A stretch of DNA of 64,000 nt from Streptomyces sp. V4I2. Lineage in GTDB: Bacteria; Actinomycetota; Actinomycetes; Streptomycetales; Streptomycetaceae. This document shows positions 35,764-43,453 of the stretch, piece by piece. The position numbers and the translations under genes are program-made. The number at the start of each line of letters is the position of its first letter. Position 1 is the first letter of the stretch. The notes under the pieces were generated by a model. That model had not been told where the DNA came from, searched no databases, and saw nothing but the letters and a program-made list of their open reading frames with translations. The stretch is taken from NCBI RefSeq assembly GCF_030817655.1, contig NZ_JAUSZM010000003.1:186001-250000 (forward strand). The letters are read 5' to 3'.

Positions 35764-36765
35764 GTGGCCCGATGGGTGCGACGCCGATCTGGGCCGTGGG
35801 CTGCGGGCGAGAGCGCGAAGCGGGATCCATGGTGCCGGCCGGCCTGGAGACGGGGGCGGGTGCCCGCCGTGTTCGCGGTGCTGACAGCCGGGCTTATGGC
35901 CTTCCACCGGGCGGTGCCCAACTCCGTGGGCCACCTGGGCAGTCTGCTGGAAGCGTTCCTTCCGTGGCTCGGCCTGGTGGTCGTGTTGCTGCTCGTCCTG
36001 GCCCTGCTGCGCCGTTCAGCAACCGCGCTGATGGCGCTGCTGCTGCCGGTGGTGGCCTGGACGCACCTCTTCGGCAGGCTGCTCCTGCCCGGGCCGGAGC
36101 CTGGCCCGCACGATCTGGTCGTGGTGCAACACAACGTCAGCGACGAGAACACCGACCCGGCGGGCACGGTCCGCGCCCTGGCTGACGCCGACCCCGATCT
36201 CATCGCGTTGGAGGAACTGGTGCCCCCGACGCTGACGGTGTACGCGCAGACCCTCGCCCCGAACTACCCGTACCACGCCGTCCGGGGCACCGTCGGACTC
36301 TGGTCGAAGCATCCACTGACCGGTGCCCGGCTGGTGGACATCAAACCCCAGGGGATCACAGAGACCTGGAGTCGCGGGCTGCGGACCGTGGTCCACACAC
36401 CGCACGGCAATATCGTGGCGTACGTCGCGCACCTGCCCTCGGTCCGCGTCCGGGCGAGCGGCCTCGCATCCTCCCACCGGGACGAGAGCGCCGGCCTGCT
36501 TGGCGAGGCCATCGCCGCCGAGAAGCTGAAAACGGTCCTCCTGCTCGGCGATCTCAACGGCACCGTCGACGACCGTGGGCTGGCCCCGCTGACCTCACGG
36601 ATGAACACAGCGGAGCGAGGCTTCGCCTTCAGCTTCCCCGCCGGCTTTCCCATGGCCCGTATCGACCAGGTCATGGCCCACTCGGCAACCGTCCGCCAGA
36701 TCCGCACCTTGTCGCCCACCGGCAGCGACCACCTGCCGGTCACCGCTCGGATCACACTGGGCTGA
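35764..36765 (+). CDS. VanJ-like membrane-anchored endonuclease/exonuclease/phosphatase-fold protein
   Basis: 333 residues. Three hydrophobic segments come first (AVFAVLTAGLMAFH; WLGLVVVLLLVLALL; ALMALLLPVVAWTHLF), then an endonuclease/exonuclease/phosphatase-fold domain, expected outside the membrane. Active-site motifs: VVVQHNVSDEN, LIALEEL, LLLGDLNGTVDD and GSDHLPVTAR. This layout matches VanJ of Streptomyces coelicolor, which gives teicoplanin resistance, probably by acting on lipid-linked cell-wall intermediates. GTG 35764 has a strong ribosome-binding site (GGAGGGG); GTG 35743 in the same frame lacks one. The gene is bracketed by TGTCAC repeat arrays and may be a mobile cargo gene. Confidence 0.8.
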   Translation: MARWVRRRSGPWAAGESAKRDPWCRPAWRRGRVPAVFAVLTAGLMAFHRAVPNSVGHLGSLLEAFLPWLGLVVVLLLVLALLRRSATALMALLLPVVAWTHLFGRLLLPGPEPGPHDLVVVQHNVSDENTDPAGTVRALADADPDLIALEELVPPTLTVYAQTLAPNYPYHAVRGTVGLWSKHPLTGARLVDIKPQGITETWSRGLRTVVHTPHGNIVAYVAHLPSVRVRASGLASSHRDESAGLLGEAIAAEKLKTVLLLGDLNGTVDDRGLAPLTSRMNTAERGFAFSFPAGFPMARIDQVMAHSATVRQIRTLSPTGSDHLPVTARITLG

Positions 36766-36777
36766 AGGAGCGATCTC

Positions 36778-36965
36778 GATGACAACAAGCCTGCCCATGT
36801 GACAACTACCGCGGCTACCCGACCTCAGCCGGTTGAGCCGAAGCGCGATAGGTGTCACCAATGGCAGTCTCTGACCTGCGGGTTCAGGGCGGCGAGGCAC
36901 GGTACTTGTCACTGGATCAGCACGCTTCATGTCACCAACAGCACGGGAAGCACGGTTGTGTCACC
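36778..36965. repeat. TGTCAC-rich repeat array, right of the VanJ-like gene
   Basis: Starts 10 bp after the VanJ-like stop codon. Contains ATGACAACAAG, ATGTGACAACTACC, ATAGGTGTCACCAATGG, TACTTGTCACTGGATCAG, CATGTCACCAACAG and TTGTGTCACCAG. The last 72 bp align with the left array in the same orientation, so these are two copies of one kind of end and not a mirror pair. Confidence 0.55.
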
Positions 36966-37044
36966 AGCCGCTCCGACCCGCCGCACCTGTTGACTGCGCA
37001 GCGTTCCGGCTACTCGTTCCGGTCAGCGCGTGCACCACGACCGG

Positions 37045-37530
37045 TCACCCGGCAGCGGCCAGGCGTCGCCGAAGCTCCTCTTCCGAGACATCTTCAACGT
37101 GGGTCAGGAATACCCACATGTGACCCGCAGGGTCCTTGAGGATGACGGTGCGGTCACCATGGAACATGTCTGTCGGCGGCTGGAGGATCTCTGCACCGGC
37201 AGCCTCTGCACGCTCCGCCAGGCTGTCGACGTCCGGCACAAAAACGTGCAGCGTGACGGACGTGCCTCCACCAAGCGAGGTCGGCGCTGTAAAGGAGCCG
37301 GCCTCAGCCTCGTCCGCGCTGGCGTCGCCCAACATCAGCGTCGAGCGTCCGATGGTGATCTCGGCGTGCAGAATCCCGCCACCAGGAGCATCGATCCTGA
37401 AGTCCTCACGGGCGCCGAAGGCCCGCTGGTAGAAAACGATCGCTGCGGCGGCGTCGTCGACCATGATGTGCGGGATCACGGCATAGCGGTAGCGGTCGGG
37501 AATCTCGATGTGAGCTGTGCGCTCGGCCAT
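37045..37530 (-). CDS. VOC family protein (PhnB/YdfO-like)
   Basis: 161 residues. Two halves of the vicinal-oxygen-chelate fold are seen: VIPHIMVDDAAAAIVFYQRAF with a metal-ligand-type histidine at the start, and HAEITIGRSTLMLGD, followed by VTLHVFVPDVDSLAERAEA and LKDPAGHMWVFLTH. The pattern is that of PhnB-like proteins of unknown substrate. ATG 37530 has an upstream AGGAGG-like site (reverse strand AAGGAGGTTCACC). It stands alone between the repeat array and an oxidoreductase transcribed in the same direction. Confidence 0.87.
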   Translation of the reverse strand: MAERTAHIEIPDRYRYAVIPHIMVDDAAAAIVFYQRAFGAREDFRIDAPGGGILHAEITIGRSTLMLGDASADEAEAGSFTAPTSLGGGTSVTLHVFVPDVDSLAERAEAAGAEILQPPTDMFHGDRTVILKDPAGHMWVFLTHVEDVSEEELRRRLAAAG

Positions 37531-37773
37531 GGTGAACCTCCTTGAAAAGCACCGCGGTCAGTTCCTGCGGATCTGGAACGAACTTAGAAGCTCAAGTTTG
37601 GTTCAGGTCAAGTGGCGATGTGACCGCTGCAAGTGCCCGCCTGCAGGGCATGTCAGTGGCCAGTTGCAATTCCCCGCTGGCGGCCACCTGATGGGGAGTC
37701 ACCTGGCCGCCAGTGGTGACGCTGTGTTGATGTTCGGGGATGCCTGCTCGATGGTCGCCTCGGGCAGCCGCGG

Positions 37774-38691
37774 CTAGGGCAGCAGCACGATCTTGCCGTG
37801 GGTGTGCTGCTGTTCCAGCTCGCGGAAGGCGTCTCGCACCTGTTCCAGCGGGTAGGTGCGGGCGATCGGCACCTCCAACTGCCCGCGCGCGGCAAGCCGG
37901 GCCAGCTCGCCGAGGACGACCGCGCACGCCGCCGCACCTTCTCCGTAGGTCCGCGCGCCGACCTTGGCGGCCGCCTGCCAGTCGCGGATCGTGTTGATTC
38001 GCTCGGGCCGCACGCCCAGCTCCACTGCCAGTGCCACGTAGCCGTCGCCGAAGGTGTCGATGAACGCGTCGACCCTGCCGCCGGATGCCTGACGGATCCG
38101 CTCGGCCACACCTGGCCCGTACTCGATCGGGAGGACACCGCGATCCTTCAACCAGGCGTGGTTCTTCTCGCTCGCCAGCCCGATCACCGTGGCACCGCGC
38201 CGCCGCGCGAGCTGCACGGCGAGCGACCCGACGCCGCCCGCCGCACCGGAGACGACGACCGTGTCGTCCGGGCCCGGGTCCACCGCGAACACGGTGGCGT
38301 AGGCGGTCGTGCCGGCCACGTACAGCGCCCCGGCAGCCTCCCAGGCCAACTCCGCCGGACGGGAGACCAGATTCACGTCGTCGACCACGACGAACTGCGC
38401 ATGGCTGGCCCGCCTGTGGGTGAAGCCCAATACCTCATCGCCCACCGTGAAGCCCCGGACATGCGGGCCGGCCTCCACCACGACGCCAGCCAGATCGCTG
38501 CCCTGCCCGGAGGGAAACGCAGCCGGCCAGCGTTCGTGCAGCGCGCCCGTGCGGATGTGGGCCTCGCCGGGCTGGATCCCGGCCGCGCGGACCTCGACCA
38601 GCACCTGCCCAGGACCGGGCACCGGCCGCTCCACCTCCTCCACCCGCAGCACATCGATCCCGCCGTACTCGTGAAACCGCACCGCCCGCAT
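37774..38691 (-). CDS. NADP-dependent quinone oxidoreductase-like (zinc-free MDR family)
   Basis: 305-residue medium-chain dehydrogenase/reductase. The N-terminal GroES-like domain begins RAVRFHEYGGIDVLRVEEV and carries GSDLAGVVVEAG and GFTVGDEVLGF. The Rossmann fold has VVVSGAAGGVGSLAVQLAR, a nucleotide-binding motif. Cysteine and histidine zinc ligands are absent, as in quinone oxidoreductases and zeta-crystallin relatives, which reduce quinones or enones with NADPH. ATG 38691 fits the family start; the frame is open further upstream to 39183 without family character. No operon partner is evident. Confidence 0.9.
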   Translation of the reverse strand: MRAVRFHEYGGIDVLRVEEVERPVPGPGQVLVEVRAAGIQPGEAHIRTGALHERWPAAFPSGQGSDLAGVVVEAGPHVRGFTVGDEVLGFTHRRASHAQFVVVDDVNLVSRPAELAWEAAGALYVAGTTAYATVFAVDPGPDDTVVVSGAAGGVGSLAVQLARRRGATVIGLASEKNHAWLKDRGVLPIEYGPGVAERIRQASGGRVDAFIDTFGDGYVALAVELGVRPERINTIRDWQAAAKVGARTYGEGAAACAVVLGELARLAARGQLEVPIARTYPLEQVRDAFRELEQQHTHGKIVLLP

Positions 38692-39107
38692 TGCGTGATC
38701 ACCGCACTTTCTCGTCCGGACAAGGCTTGGCCAGCCGCACGCCAGAGGGCCGACGCCGACCGTGCCACCGCATTCAAAGATCAGGCGCGGATCCGTATTC
38801 CCAAGAGCACTACCGACGGCGCTGCCGTCCGCGCCCAGGACCCACCTGTGGCCTGACTCGCACCGTGCGACTCGGGCCCCGGGACATCGACGGAGAGTGA
38901 CGGTGGGGGTGGCCGTACGTGGGGAATTTCCAATGGCCGCCGACAGACGCCCGCTTCGCGCAGGGAGGCGATTCCCGGCACCCCCGCCCGGACGACGACG
39001 AAGCCCCCGGCAGCCGCTCTGCGCCAGCGGCCAACGGGGACTTCTGCACGTGTCGGCTAAAGGCGACGACTGAGGCCTGTGACCGCCGTGGGCCGAGAGC
39101 TCTCCGC
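38692..39107. other. Intergenic, no gene seen
   Basis: 416 bp. Open frames on both strands exist because of the high GC content, but none shows recognisable motifs or a ribosome-binding site. Confidence 0.5.
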
Positions 39108-39488
39108 TCACCTCATGAACGCGATCACCAGCGGCTCCGACTCTGGCGCGATGTAGTCGTATGTCGGGGAGTCGACGTGGCAATGATCGCTTGCATCTGC
39201 CTCGGAGGCGAAGTCTTCGATGTTGTCGGCGAGGAGGTTGAGAGCATCCCGCCCTCCCTGGATCCTCAGGATCCTGTCCTCCGTGACGATCGAAGCGGTG
39301 TCGCGCTCCGGATCCTCCCGGAACGCGATCTCGGACAGCGACCTCTCGTAGGGAAAGGGGTGCCGGTTCTCCGAGAGATCACAGCTTCCAGTCTTCCCCC
39401 GCAGCAGCTGCCCGAGCGCCAGGAGCCCTCGACGCGTCCCAGAGAGCTCGAGCTCTCTGGTTTCCCCGCTGTACAGAACCTGCAACAT
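39108..39488 (-). CDS. Imm32-like immunity protein, orphan
   Basis: 126 residues: LQVLYSGETRELELSGTRRG, GLLALGQLLRG, NRHPFPYERSLSEIAF, ILRIQGGRDALNLLADNIED and the C-terminal SEPLVIAFM. This order of short strands and a helix matches the Imm32 family as found in Streptomyces, proteins predicted to neutralise polymorphic toxins. The ATG at 39488 lies 7 nt after GGAGG; GTG 39491 is possible. No toxin gene is adjacent, so it may be an orphan protecting against neighbours' toxins. The family call is by pattern. Confidence 0.6.
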   Translation of the reverse strand: MLQVLYSGETRELELSGTRRGLLALGQLLRGKTGSCDLSENRHPFPYERSLSEIAFREDPERDTASIVTEDRILRIQGGRDALNLLADNIEDFASEADASDHCHVDSPTYDYIAPESEPLVIAFMR

Positions 39489-39612
39489 CACATGACCTCC
39501 GGCCTGCCGATCCTACCGATCACCAAGGCGGATCGTCCTGCCAGTCCTTGGACCTCAGTCGGGCCTACGGCTTCACTGCAGATCTCAAACGCGGTCTCAG
39601 AGGCATGGCTCA

Positions 39613-39891
39613 TGCACCACCCACATCGACGAGACGGACGAGTCGATCGTCGTCTTTACGCCCTACATCTTCGTTTGTTCCGCATGCGACCTGGACCTCG
39701 AGAACGAGGAGTTCTGGAAGTTGGGAGGCGACTTCAATGACGAAGTCGTCCTTGACGACCCTCCGGAGGACTTCTACGCGAACTGGGAACCGGACCCCGA
39801 CCTCCTCCACGACAACCCCTGGGACACCGAAGACGACTCCAGCTCTGACGCGGACCGAGAACCGGACGAGGACATCGCCAGAGGCAGGTGA
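39613..39891 (+). pseudogene. Acidic CxxC protein, 5' end missing
   Basis: An open frame without a start codon reads CTTHIDETDESIVVFTPYIF, VCSACDLDLENEEFWKLGG, then a very acidic tail (PDPDLLHDNPWDTEDDSSSD) to TGA at 39889-39891. Coding bias looks real, and the CSAC plus the leading cysteine suggest a zinc-binding fold. The 5' part is probably lost or frameshifted. Function unknown. Confidence 0.4.
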
Positions 39892-39977
39892 TCCGAGACC
39901 TCCCCGTCCCGCTGGGGCGGCTGCGGCGTCACCCGATGAGCCGAGTGCAGCGCGGCGGTCCGTGTCGTTGACCTGGT

Positions 39978-40520
39978 ATGACGACGCAGACTGCTGCTGG
40001 GACCGAGGTAGCCCCGGATCGCGACTACTGTTCAGCGCGGCTGAGGTTGCTCCCCCGTGAGACTGCCTACGTGCAGGAGACGCCGGGGATGTCTCTTTTC
40101 TGGGAAGAACTCGCGATCGACCCGGGGCACCCTGCGGAGCGGTGCCCCCGAGGCCGTAACGCCCACTTCGGGATCTGCTTCGCCGAGATGATCACTCCGG
40201 AGGTTCGCTCCACTCTGCGCTGCGATTTGGCGCCGCGGCACGAGGACGCGCACGCGTCGGAGATCGGAATCAGCGACGACGGTATGTGCGACCTGGACAT
40301 GTGGATGTTCTGGCGGTCGAGGGTGCCTGGTGCCCGTGAGATTCGCCAACCGGGGACGTGTGACTGGGGGCTTGGAGAACTGGGCACCAACCCGTGTGGC
40401 CTCTTCCGAGACCATGCCGGATTACACCTCGCGGAGGGCCTGGGGTTCGTCGATGCCCAGGGCCGGAATCGCTTGGGCGAGCGCCCTGCTGATGACACCT
40501 ACAAGGCTCGCGGTCGTTGA
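39978..40520 (+). CDS. Cysteine/histidine-rich protein, unknown
   Basis: 180 residues starting MTTQTAAGTEVAPDRDYCSA. Cysteines and histidines recur in a repeated pattern: AERCPRG...HFGICFAEM, LRCDLAPRHEDAHASE, then GTCDWGLGELGTNPCGLFRDHAGLH. The last two blocks (C-x-L...H...H and C-G-L-x-x-D-H-x-G-L-H) look like two related zinc-binding repeats. No enzyme motif. It stands alone, convergent with the operon at 40.6-42.5 kb. Confidence 0.6.
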   Translation: MTTQTAAGTEVAPDRDYCSARLRLLPRETAYVQETPGMSLFWEELAIDPGHPAERCPRGRNAHFGICFAEMITPEVRSTLRCDLAPRHEDAHASEIGISDDGMCDLDMWMFWRSRVPGAREIRQPGTCDWGLGELGTNPCGLFRDHAGLHLAEGLGFVDAQGRNRLGERPADDTYKARGR

Positions 40521-40588
40521 CGTTGGAACACGCAGCGGGCCCCGTGGGATGTCATGGCTCCCCGGGGCCCGTGGGTGTCCGGCCAGTG

Positions 40589-41275
40589 TCACCGTGTAGG
40601 GACAGGGCGGAGGGACGACTGGTCTCCGTCGTCGGCGAACAGCTCGACTACAAGGGACTTGGCGACCACCAGGGCGAGGTCCAGGTCGAGGATCCGTTTC
40701 GCGGCTGACTGCTGGTCTTCCTCGTCCCACTTGCCCTCGATGCGGCGACGGAGATCTGCCCAGAGCGTCCGCAGTACCGTCTTGGCCTGTCCAACGAGGC
40801 CAAGAGCTGTCTGCTCACTCATGTTCCGTTCCCGGACCCCCACGACCAGGGCAGCGAGCAGCGTGGCGGTGTTCTCCACATAGCCCGGAACCAGCCGGTG
40901 CCCCTCCGACATGCAGTCCAGCCACCGCCGCAGCAGGTCGAGGTCGATGGAGATCCGGTCCAGCAGGTCCAGGATCTGGGTGACCCGGCCGTTCACATCA
41001 TTCACGCTGGTGCGGTGCCCTACTGGCCCGTTCGCGTAGAGGTCTCGTTGGAGGGCCGCTTCTACAGGGATGCCGGCAAAGTCAGTGACGCTGCCGTCCG
41101 GGCCGATCTTCCAGCTCGGGGGCTGGCGGTCTCCGCGCTCGCGAACCGTCACCTGGGCAAACAGAGCCGCGCGGCCTGCGTCGAGGTCCAGGCCGTCCTC
41201 CACAGCGGTCAGCACCGCCTCGTCCGCGGACCGCAGCAGGGCATCGAGTTCGGCGTCGCTGTCGAAGTGGGTCAT
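40589..41275 (-). CDS. Unknown protein, third gene of the membrane/sigma operon
   Basis: 228 residues. The start FDSDAELDALLRSADEAVL and DGLDLDAGRAALFAQV looks like a small helical domain of the kind found beside ECF sigma genes. It is followed by WKIGPDGSVTDFAG and a long helical part rich in leucine (RVTQILDLLDRISIDLDLLR). No membrane helix and no anti-sigma zinc motif (HxxxCxxC) are present. The ATG overlaps the preceding stop by 4 nt (ATGA), so it is translationally coupled to the sigma-like gene and probably works with it. Confidence 0.65.
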   Translation of the reverse strand: MTHFDSDAELDALLRSADEAVLTAVEDGLDLDAGRAALFAQVTVRERGDRQPPSWKIGPDGSVTDFAGIPVEAALQRDLYANGPVGHRTSVNDVNGRVTQILDLLDRISIDLDLLRRWLDCMSEGHRLVPGYVENTATLLAALVVGVRERNMSEQTALGLVGQAKTVLRTLWADLRRRIEGKWDEEDQQSAAKRILDLDLALVVAKSLVVELFADDGDQSSLRPVPTR

Positions 41276-41814
41276 CGCTCGCCTCCGTCGTTCGCGCTGA
41301 GCAGGGTCGTCTTGAGCCGGGCACGGCCGCGACTCAAGTTCTGCCGTACGGCTTCGTGGGTCATGTCGAGAGCGTCACCGATCTCACTGGTCGCAAAGCC
41401 GTCCAGGTGCCAGGCGAGGACTGCACGTTGCAGTGGCGGCAGGGTAGCGAGGGCGGCGTAGACGCGGGCCTCTTCCTCTTTGAGCTCCACTGAGCGCAAA
41501 GGGCAGACGCCGCCCGGCAGTTCCGGGACGTCGTCGGTGAGGTCCTCACGGCTGACCGGCTGGCGCAGGTAGAGGCGGATAGCGACCTTCCGAAGCCAGG
41601 CGGCGGGGTACTCGATCGTCTCCCACTTCACGAACGCTTCAGCGAAGGCGGCCTGGGCGGCCTCTGCTGCTTCGTGACCGCTGGCGCCCTCTGCCGCCCG
41701 CTCCGTCTCTTGGGCGGTCTTCCGTTGCTGCCAGATCACCGCCCCCGTAGAGACTGCGGCACCGACCACGGCACCGGCGAGACCCATCAGCCCCGCCAAT
41801 GTCTCGGCCTGCAC
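41272..41814 (-). CDS. Membrane-anchored protein with sigma-70 region 4 (chimera)
   Basis: 180 residues. One membrane helix at the N-terminus (AGLMGLAGAVVGAAVSTGAV), then after residue ~45 a partial ECF sigma factor: the end of region 2 (AFVKWETIEYPAAWLRKVA) and a complete region 4 (LPPLQRAVLAWHLDGF, SEIGDALDMTHEAVRQNL). The core-binding regions 2.1-2.3 are absent and replaced by the membrane segment. The switch lies at about 41698, exactly at the border of a duplicated block, which suggests a recombination-made fusion that is nevertheless in frame and kept within the operon. It could bind DNA but is unlikely to act as a normal sigma factor. Confidence 0.7.
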   Translation of the reverse strand: MQAETLAGLMGLAGAVVGAAVSTGAVIWQQRKTAQETERAAEGASGHEAAEAAQAAFAEAFVKWETIEYPAAWLRKVAIRLYLRQPVSREDLTDDVPELPGGVCPLRSVELKEEEARVYAALATLPPLQRAVLAWHLDGFATSEIGDALDMTHEAVRQNLSRGRARLKTTLLSANDGGER

Positions 41815-42446
41815 CCTGTTACTCCGCCTCGGGCGTCTGGACTGGATCGGTCGTTGTGTCAGGGTTCGAACCCTCCGAGGGGAGGATCCCCAGCGCCTGC
41901 TGAAGTTGGTGGGCCCGTTCCTGGTCCTCTTCGTCCAAGCCGCTTTCCTCGGCTTGTCGAGCGAGGTCCTCCAACTCAGCGGTCATCCATACCCGCCGGT
42001 AGTGGTGGATCGCCTCCGCGATGACCCCGGTTATGTCGCGCTTCTCCGGAACCTTCGACCCACGGACGAACAACCCCAGGAACTTCAGAGCCTCGGACAG
42101 GAGGACGTCCGTCTCCACCTCGTACTCCCGCCACTCGGGAGTTCCGTACCACTCCTTGATCATCCGGAGCAGCATCAGGGCCTGGCCGCGTGTCTCCTTG
42201 TACGCGTCCGGCAGCAGCATGATCGCGCTGTTGGCCGTGGCGATCAGCGTCTTGCGTTCCCGATTCCAGGCCGCTCGGGTCTCGGCCGTGCCCCTGCCCA
42301 GGAAGGTCTGGGCCTCAAGATGAGCCCTGAGCTGTGTGAGGGTGTCGAAGGCGCGCTGGGCGTTCGCTTTGGCCTGGGCCAGAGCTGCCGCCTTGTCGCT
42401 GTACCGCGACTGCCACCAGGACCCCAGGATGGTGAAGAACCCACCG
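41698..42446. repeat. Duplicated block, copy 2
   Basis: Counterpart of 33548-34296. Here the block is part of an uninterrupted operon, so this is probably the older location or the better preserved one. Confidence 0.85.
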
Positions 42447-42523
42447 GCCAGGGCGCCTAGGAGCGCGGCACCGAACTCCATCGACCAGAGCTTCCCCAAG
42501 AAATCATGCATAGCGGTCATCAT
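41819..42523 (-). CDS. Single-pass membrane protein with helical cytoplasmic domain
   Basis: 234 residues. A membrane helix near the N-terminus (FGAALLGALAGGFFTILGSW) is followed by a long charged helical region (AAALAQAKANAQRAFDTL) and an acidic C-terminus ending PVQTPEAE. The layout resembles actinomycete phage- or plasmid-borne membrane proteins of unknown function. The stop at 41819 is 4 nt before the next start, so the three genes 42523 to 40589 form one transcription unit. A 5'-truncated duplicate lies at 33669-34309. Confidence 0.7.
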   Translation of the reverse strand: MMTAMHDFLGKLWSMEFGAALLGALAGGFFTILGSWWQSRYSDKAAALAQAKANAQRAFDTLTQLRAHLEAQTFLGRGTAETRAAWNRERKTLIATANSAIMLLPDAYKETRGQALMLLRMIKEWYGTPEWREYEVETDVLLSEALKFLGLFVRGSKVPEKRDITGVIAEAIHHYRRVWMTAELEDLARQAEESGLDEEDQERAHQLQQALGILPSEGSNPDTTTDPVQTPEAE

Positions 42524-42670
42524 GCCGACGGGCCCCCGCTTGGGGATGATCCCGTCAACTCCTCGGCGGCCGGCTGTCGCTCACGGATGCCAGTCTCACG
42601 AAGGTGACACCCGGGCCCGGGCGGGCGCTCAGCGTTCGGCCTCCGCCCGCCCTATTGCCCTCTGCTCACG

Positions 42671-42907
42671 TCAGTGAGGCTCAGGCCGTCCCAGCATGTA
42701 CCCGCACCGTGCCGCGACCGGCGCGAGCCGTCCGTCCCGTCGAGGCCAGGCCGCCCGCAGCCCGGCCCGGACAGCGTCCGCGCTCGCCTCGCCCCCTGTC
42801 CCCGTCGCCACGGCCATCACGCGCTCGCACTCATCTGGCACCCACGCGCCGGTGTCGAGATCCTCGCGGAGCTCCGCGAGCGCAGCCAACAGCGCCTCAG
42901 TCTCCAT
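42671..42907 (-). CDS. Small unknown protein
   Basis: 78 residues from ATG 42907: ETEALLAALAELREDLDTGA, WVPDECERVMAVATGTGG and a basic C-terminus. Helical, soluble, with no motif I recognise. The frame is longer upstream, but the part before the ATG lies antisense to a Ku-like remnant and looks non-coding. Confidence 0.4.
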   Translation of the reverse strand: METEALLAALAELREDLDTGAWVPDECERVMAVATGTGGEASADAVRAGLRAAWPRRDGRLAPVAARCGYMLGRPEPH

Positions 42908-42921
42908 GAGGCCGATCAACG

Positions 42922-43130
42922 AAGCGCATCCGGAACCGGCGGGCCGGCCGGGGCAGCTGATGGACCTGATGGCCGCACTGCAGGAGTCCGTCGGCAAGGC
43001 CGGGCGGCGCGCGGCGAGACGGACGGGCCCGAGGTTTCCGGCCAAGCCCGCGAAGAAGGCACCCACCCGGACGGCTTCCTCGAGGAACGCCAGGCGTGCG
43101 GGCGATCGGCGAGTTAGGCCAGCGCGCTGA
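42922..43130 (+). pseudogene. Ku-like protein, C-terminal remnant
   Basis: The frame reads GQLMDLMAALQESVGKAGRR and then a lysine/alanine/proline-rich tail (FPAKPAKKAPTRTASS). The motif MDLMAALQESV followed by a basic tail is the normal end of actinobacterial Ku, the end-binding protein of NHEJ. The beta-barrel part is absent. Confidence 0.5.
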
Positions 43131-43197
43131 CCAGCCGCGGTCGGGGCTGCGTACAGCGCGGCCGTACCCGTGGTCGGGCCGTGGTTGCACGTTGCTC

Positions 43198-43437
43198 CGG
43201 ACGCAGAGCAACCGGCGGGCCACCAACCTCGCCGCCGCCCGCCAGTTCCACACCCGCGAAGGCCACCTGAACGTGCCCCGCAAACACATCGAAACGATCA
43301 CTTCGGGCGAGGAGGACCGTGGCCATGAGGTGGCCGTGAAACTGGGGGCGTTCGTGGACAACACCCGCCGCAGGGCCGTAAAACTGAGCCCGGAACGCCA
43401 CGCAGAACTGACCACGCTCGGCATGCGTTGGAAGGAG
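43198..43437 (+). pseudogene. Helicase-associated domain remnant
   Basis: Reads NLAAARQFHTREGHLNVPRK, then VKLGAFVDNTRRRAVKLSPE and TTLGMRW. This is one full helicase-associated repeat as found in tandem at the C-terminus of actinomycete helicases. No helicase core is nearby, so it is debris or a recombined end. Confidence 0.55.
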
Positions 43438-43453
43438 CCGCGACTCTGGCAGA

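Noticed and set aside
35426..36965. TGTCAC repeats as a CRISPR array
   Set aside because: Repeats vary in length and sequence, spacers are irregular and no cas gene is present.
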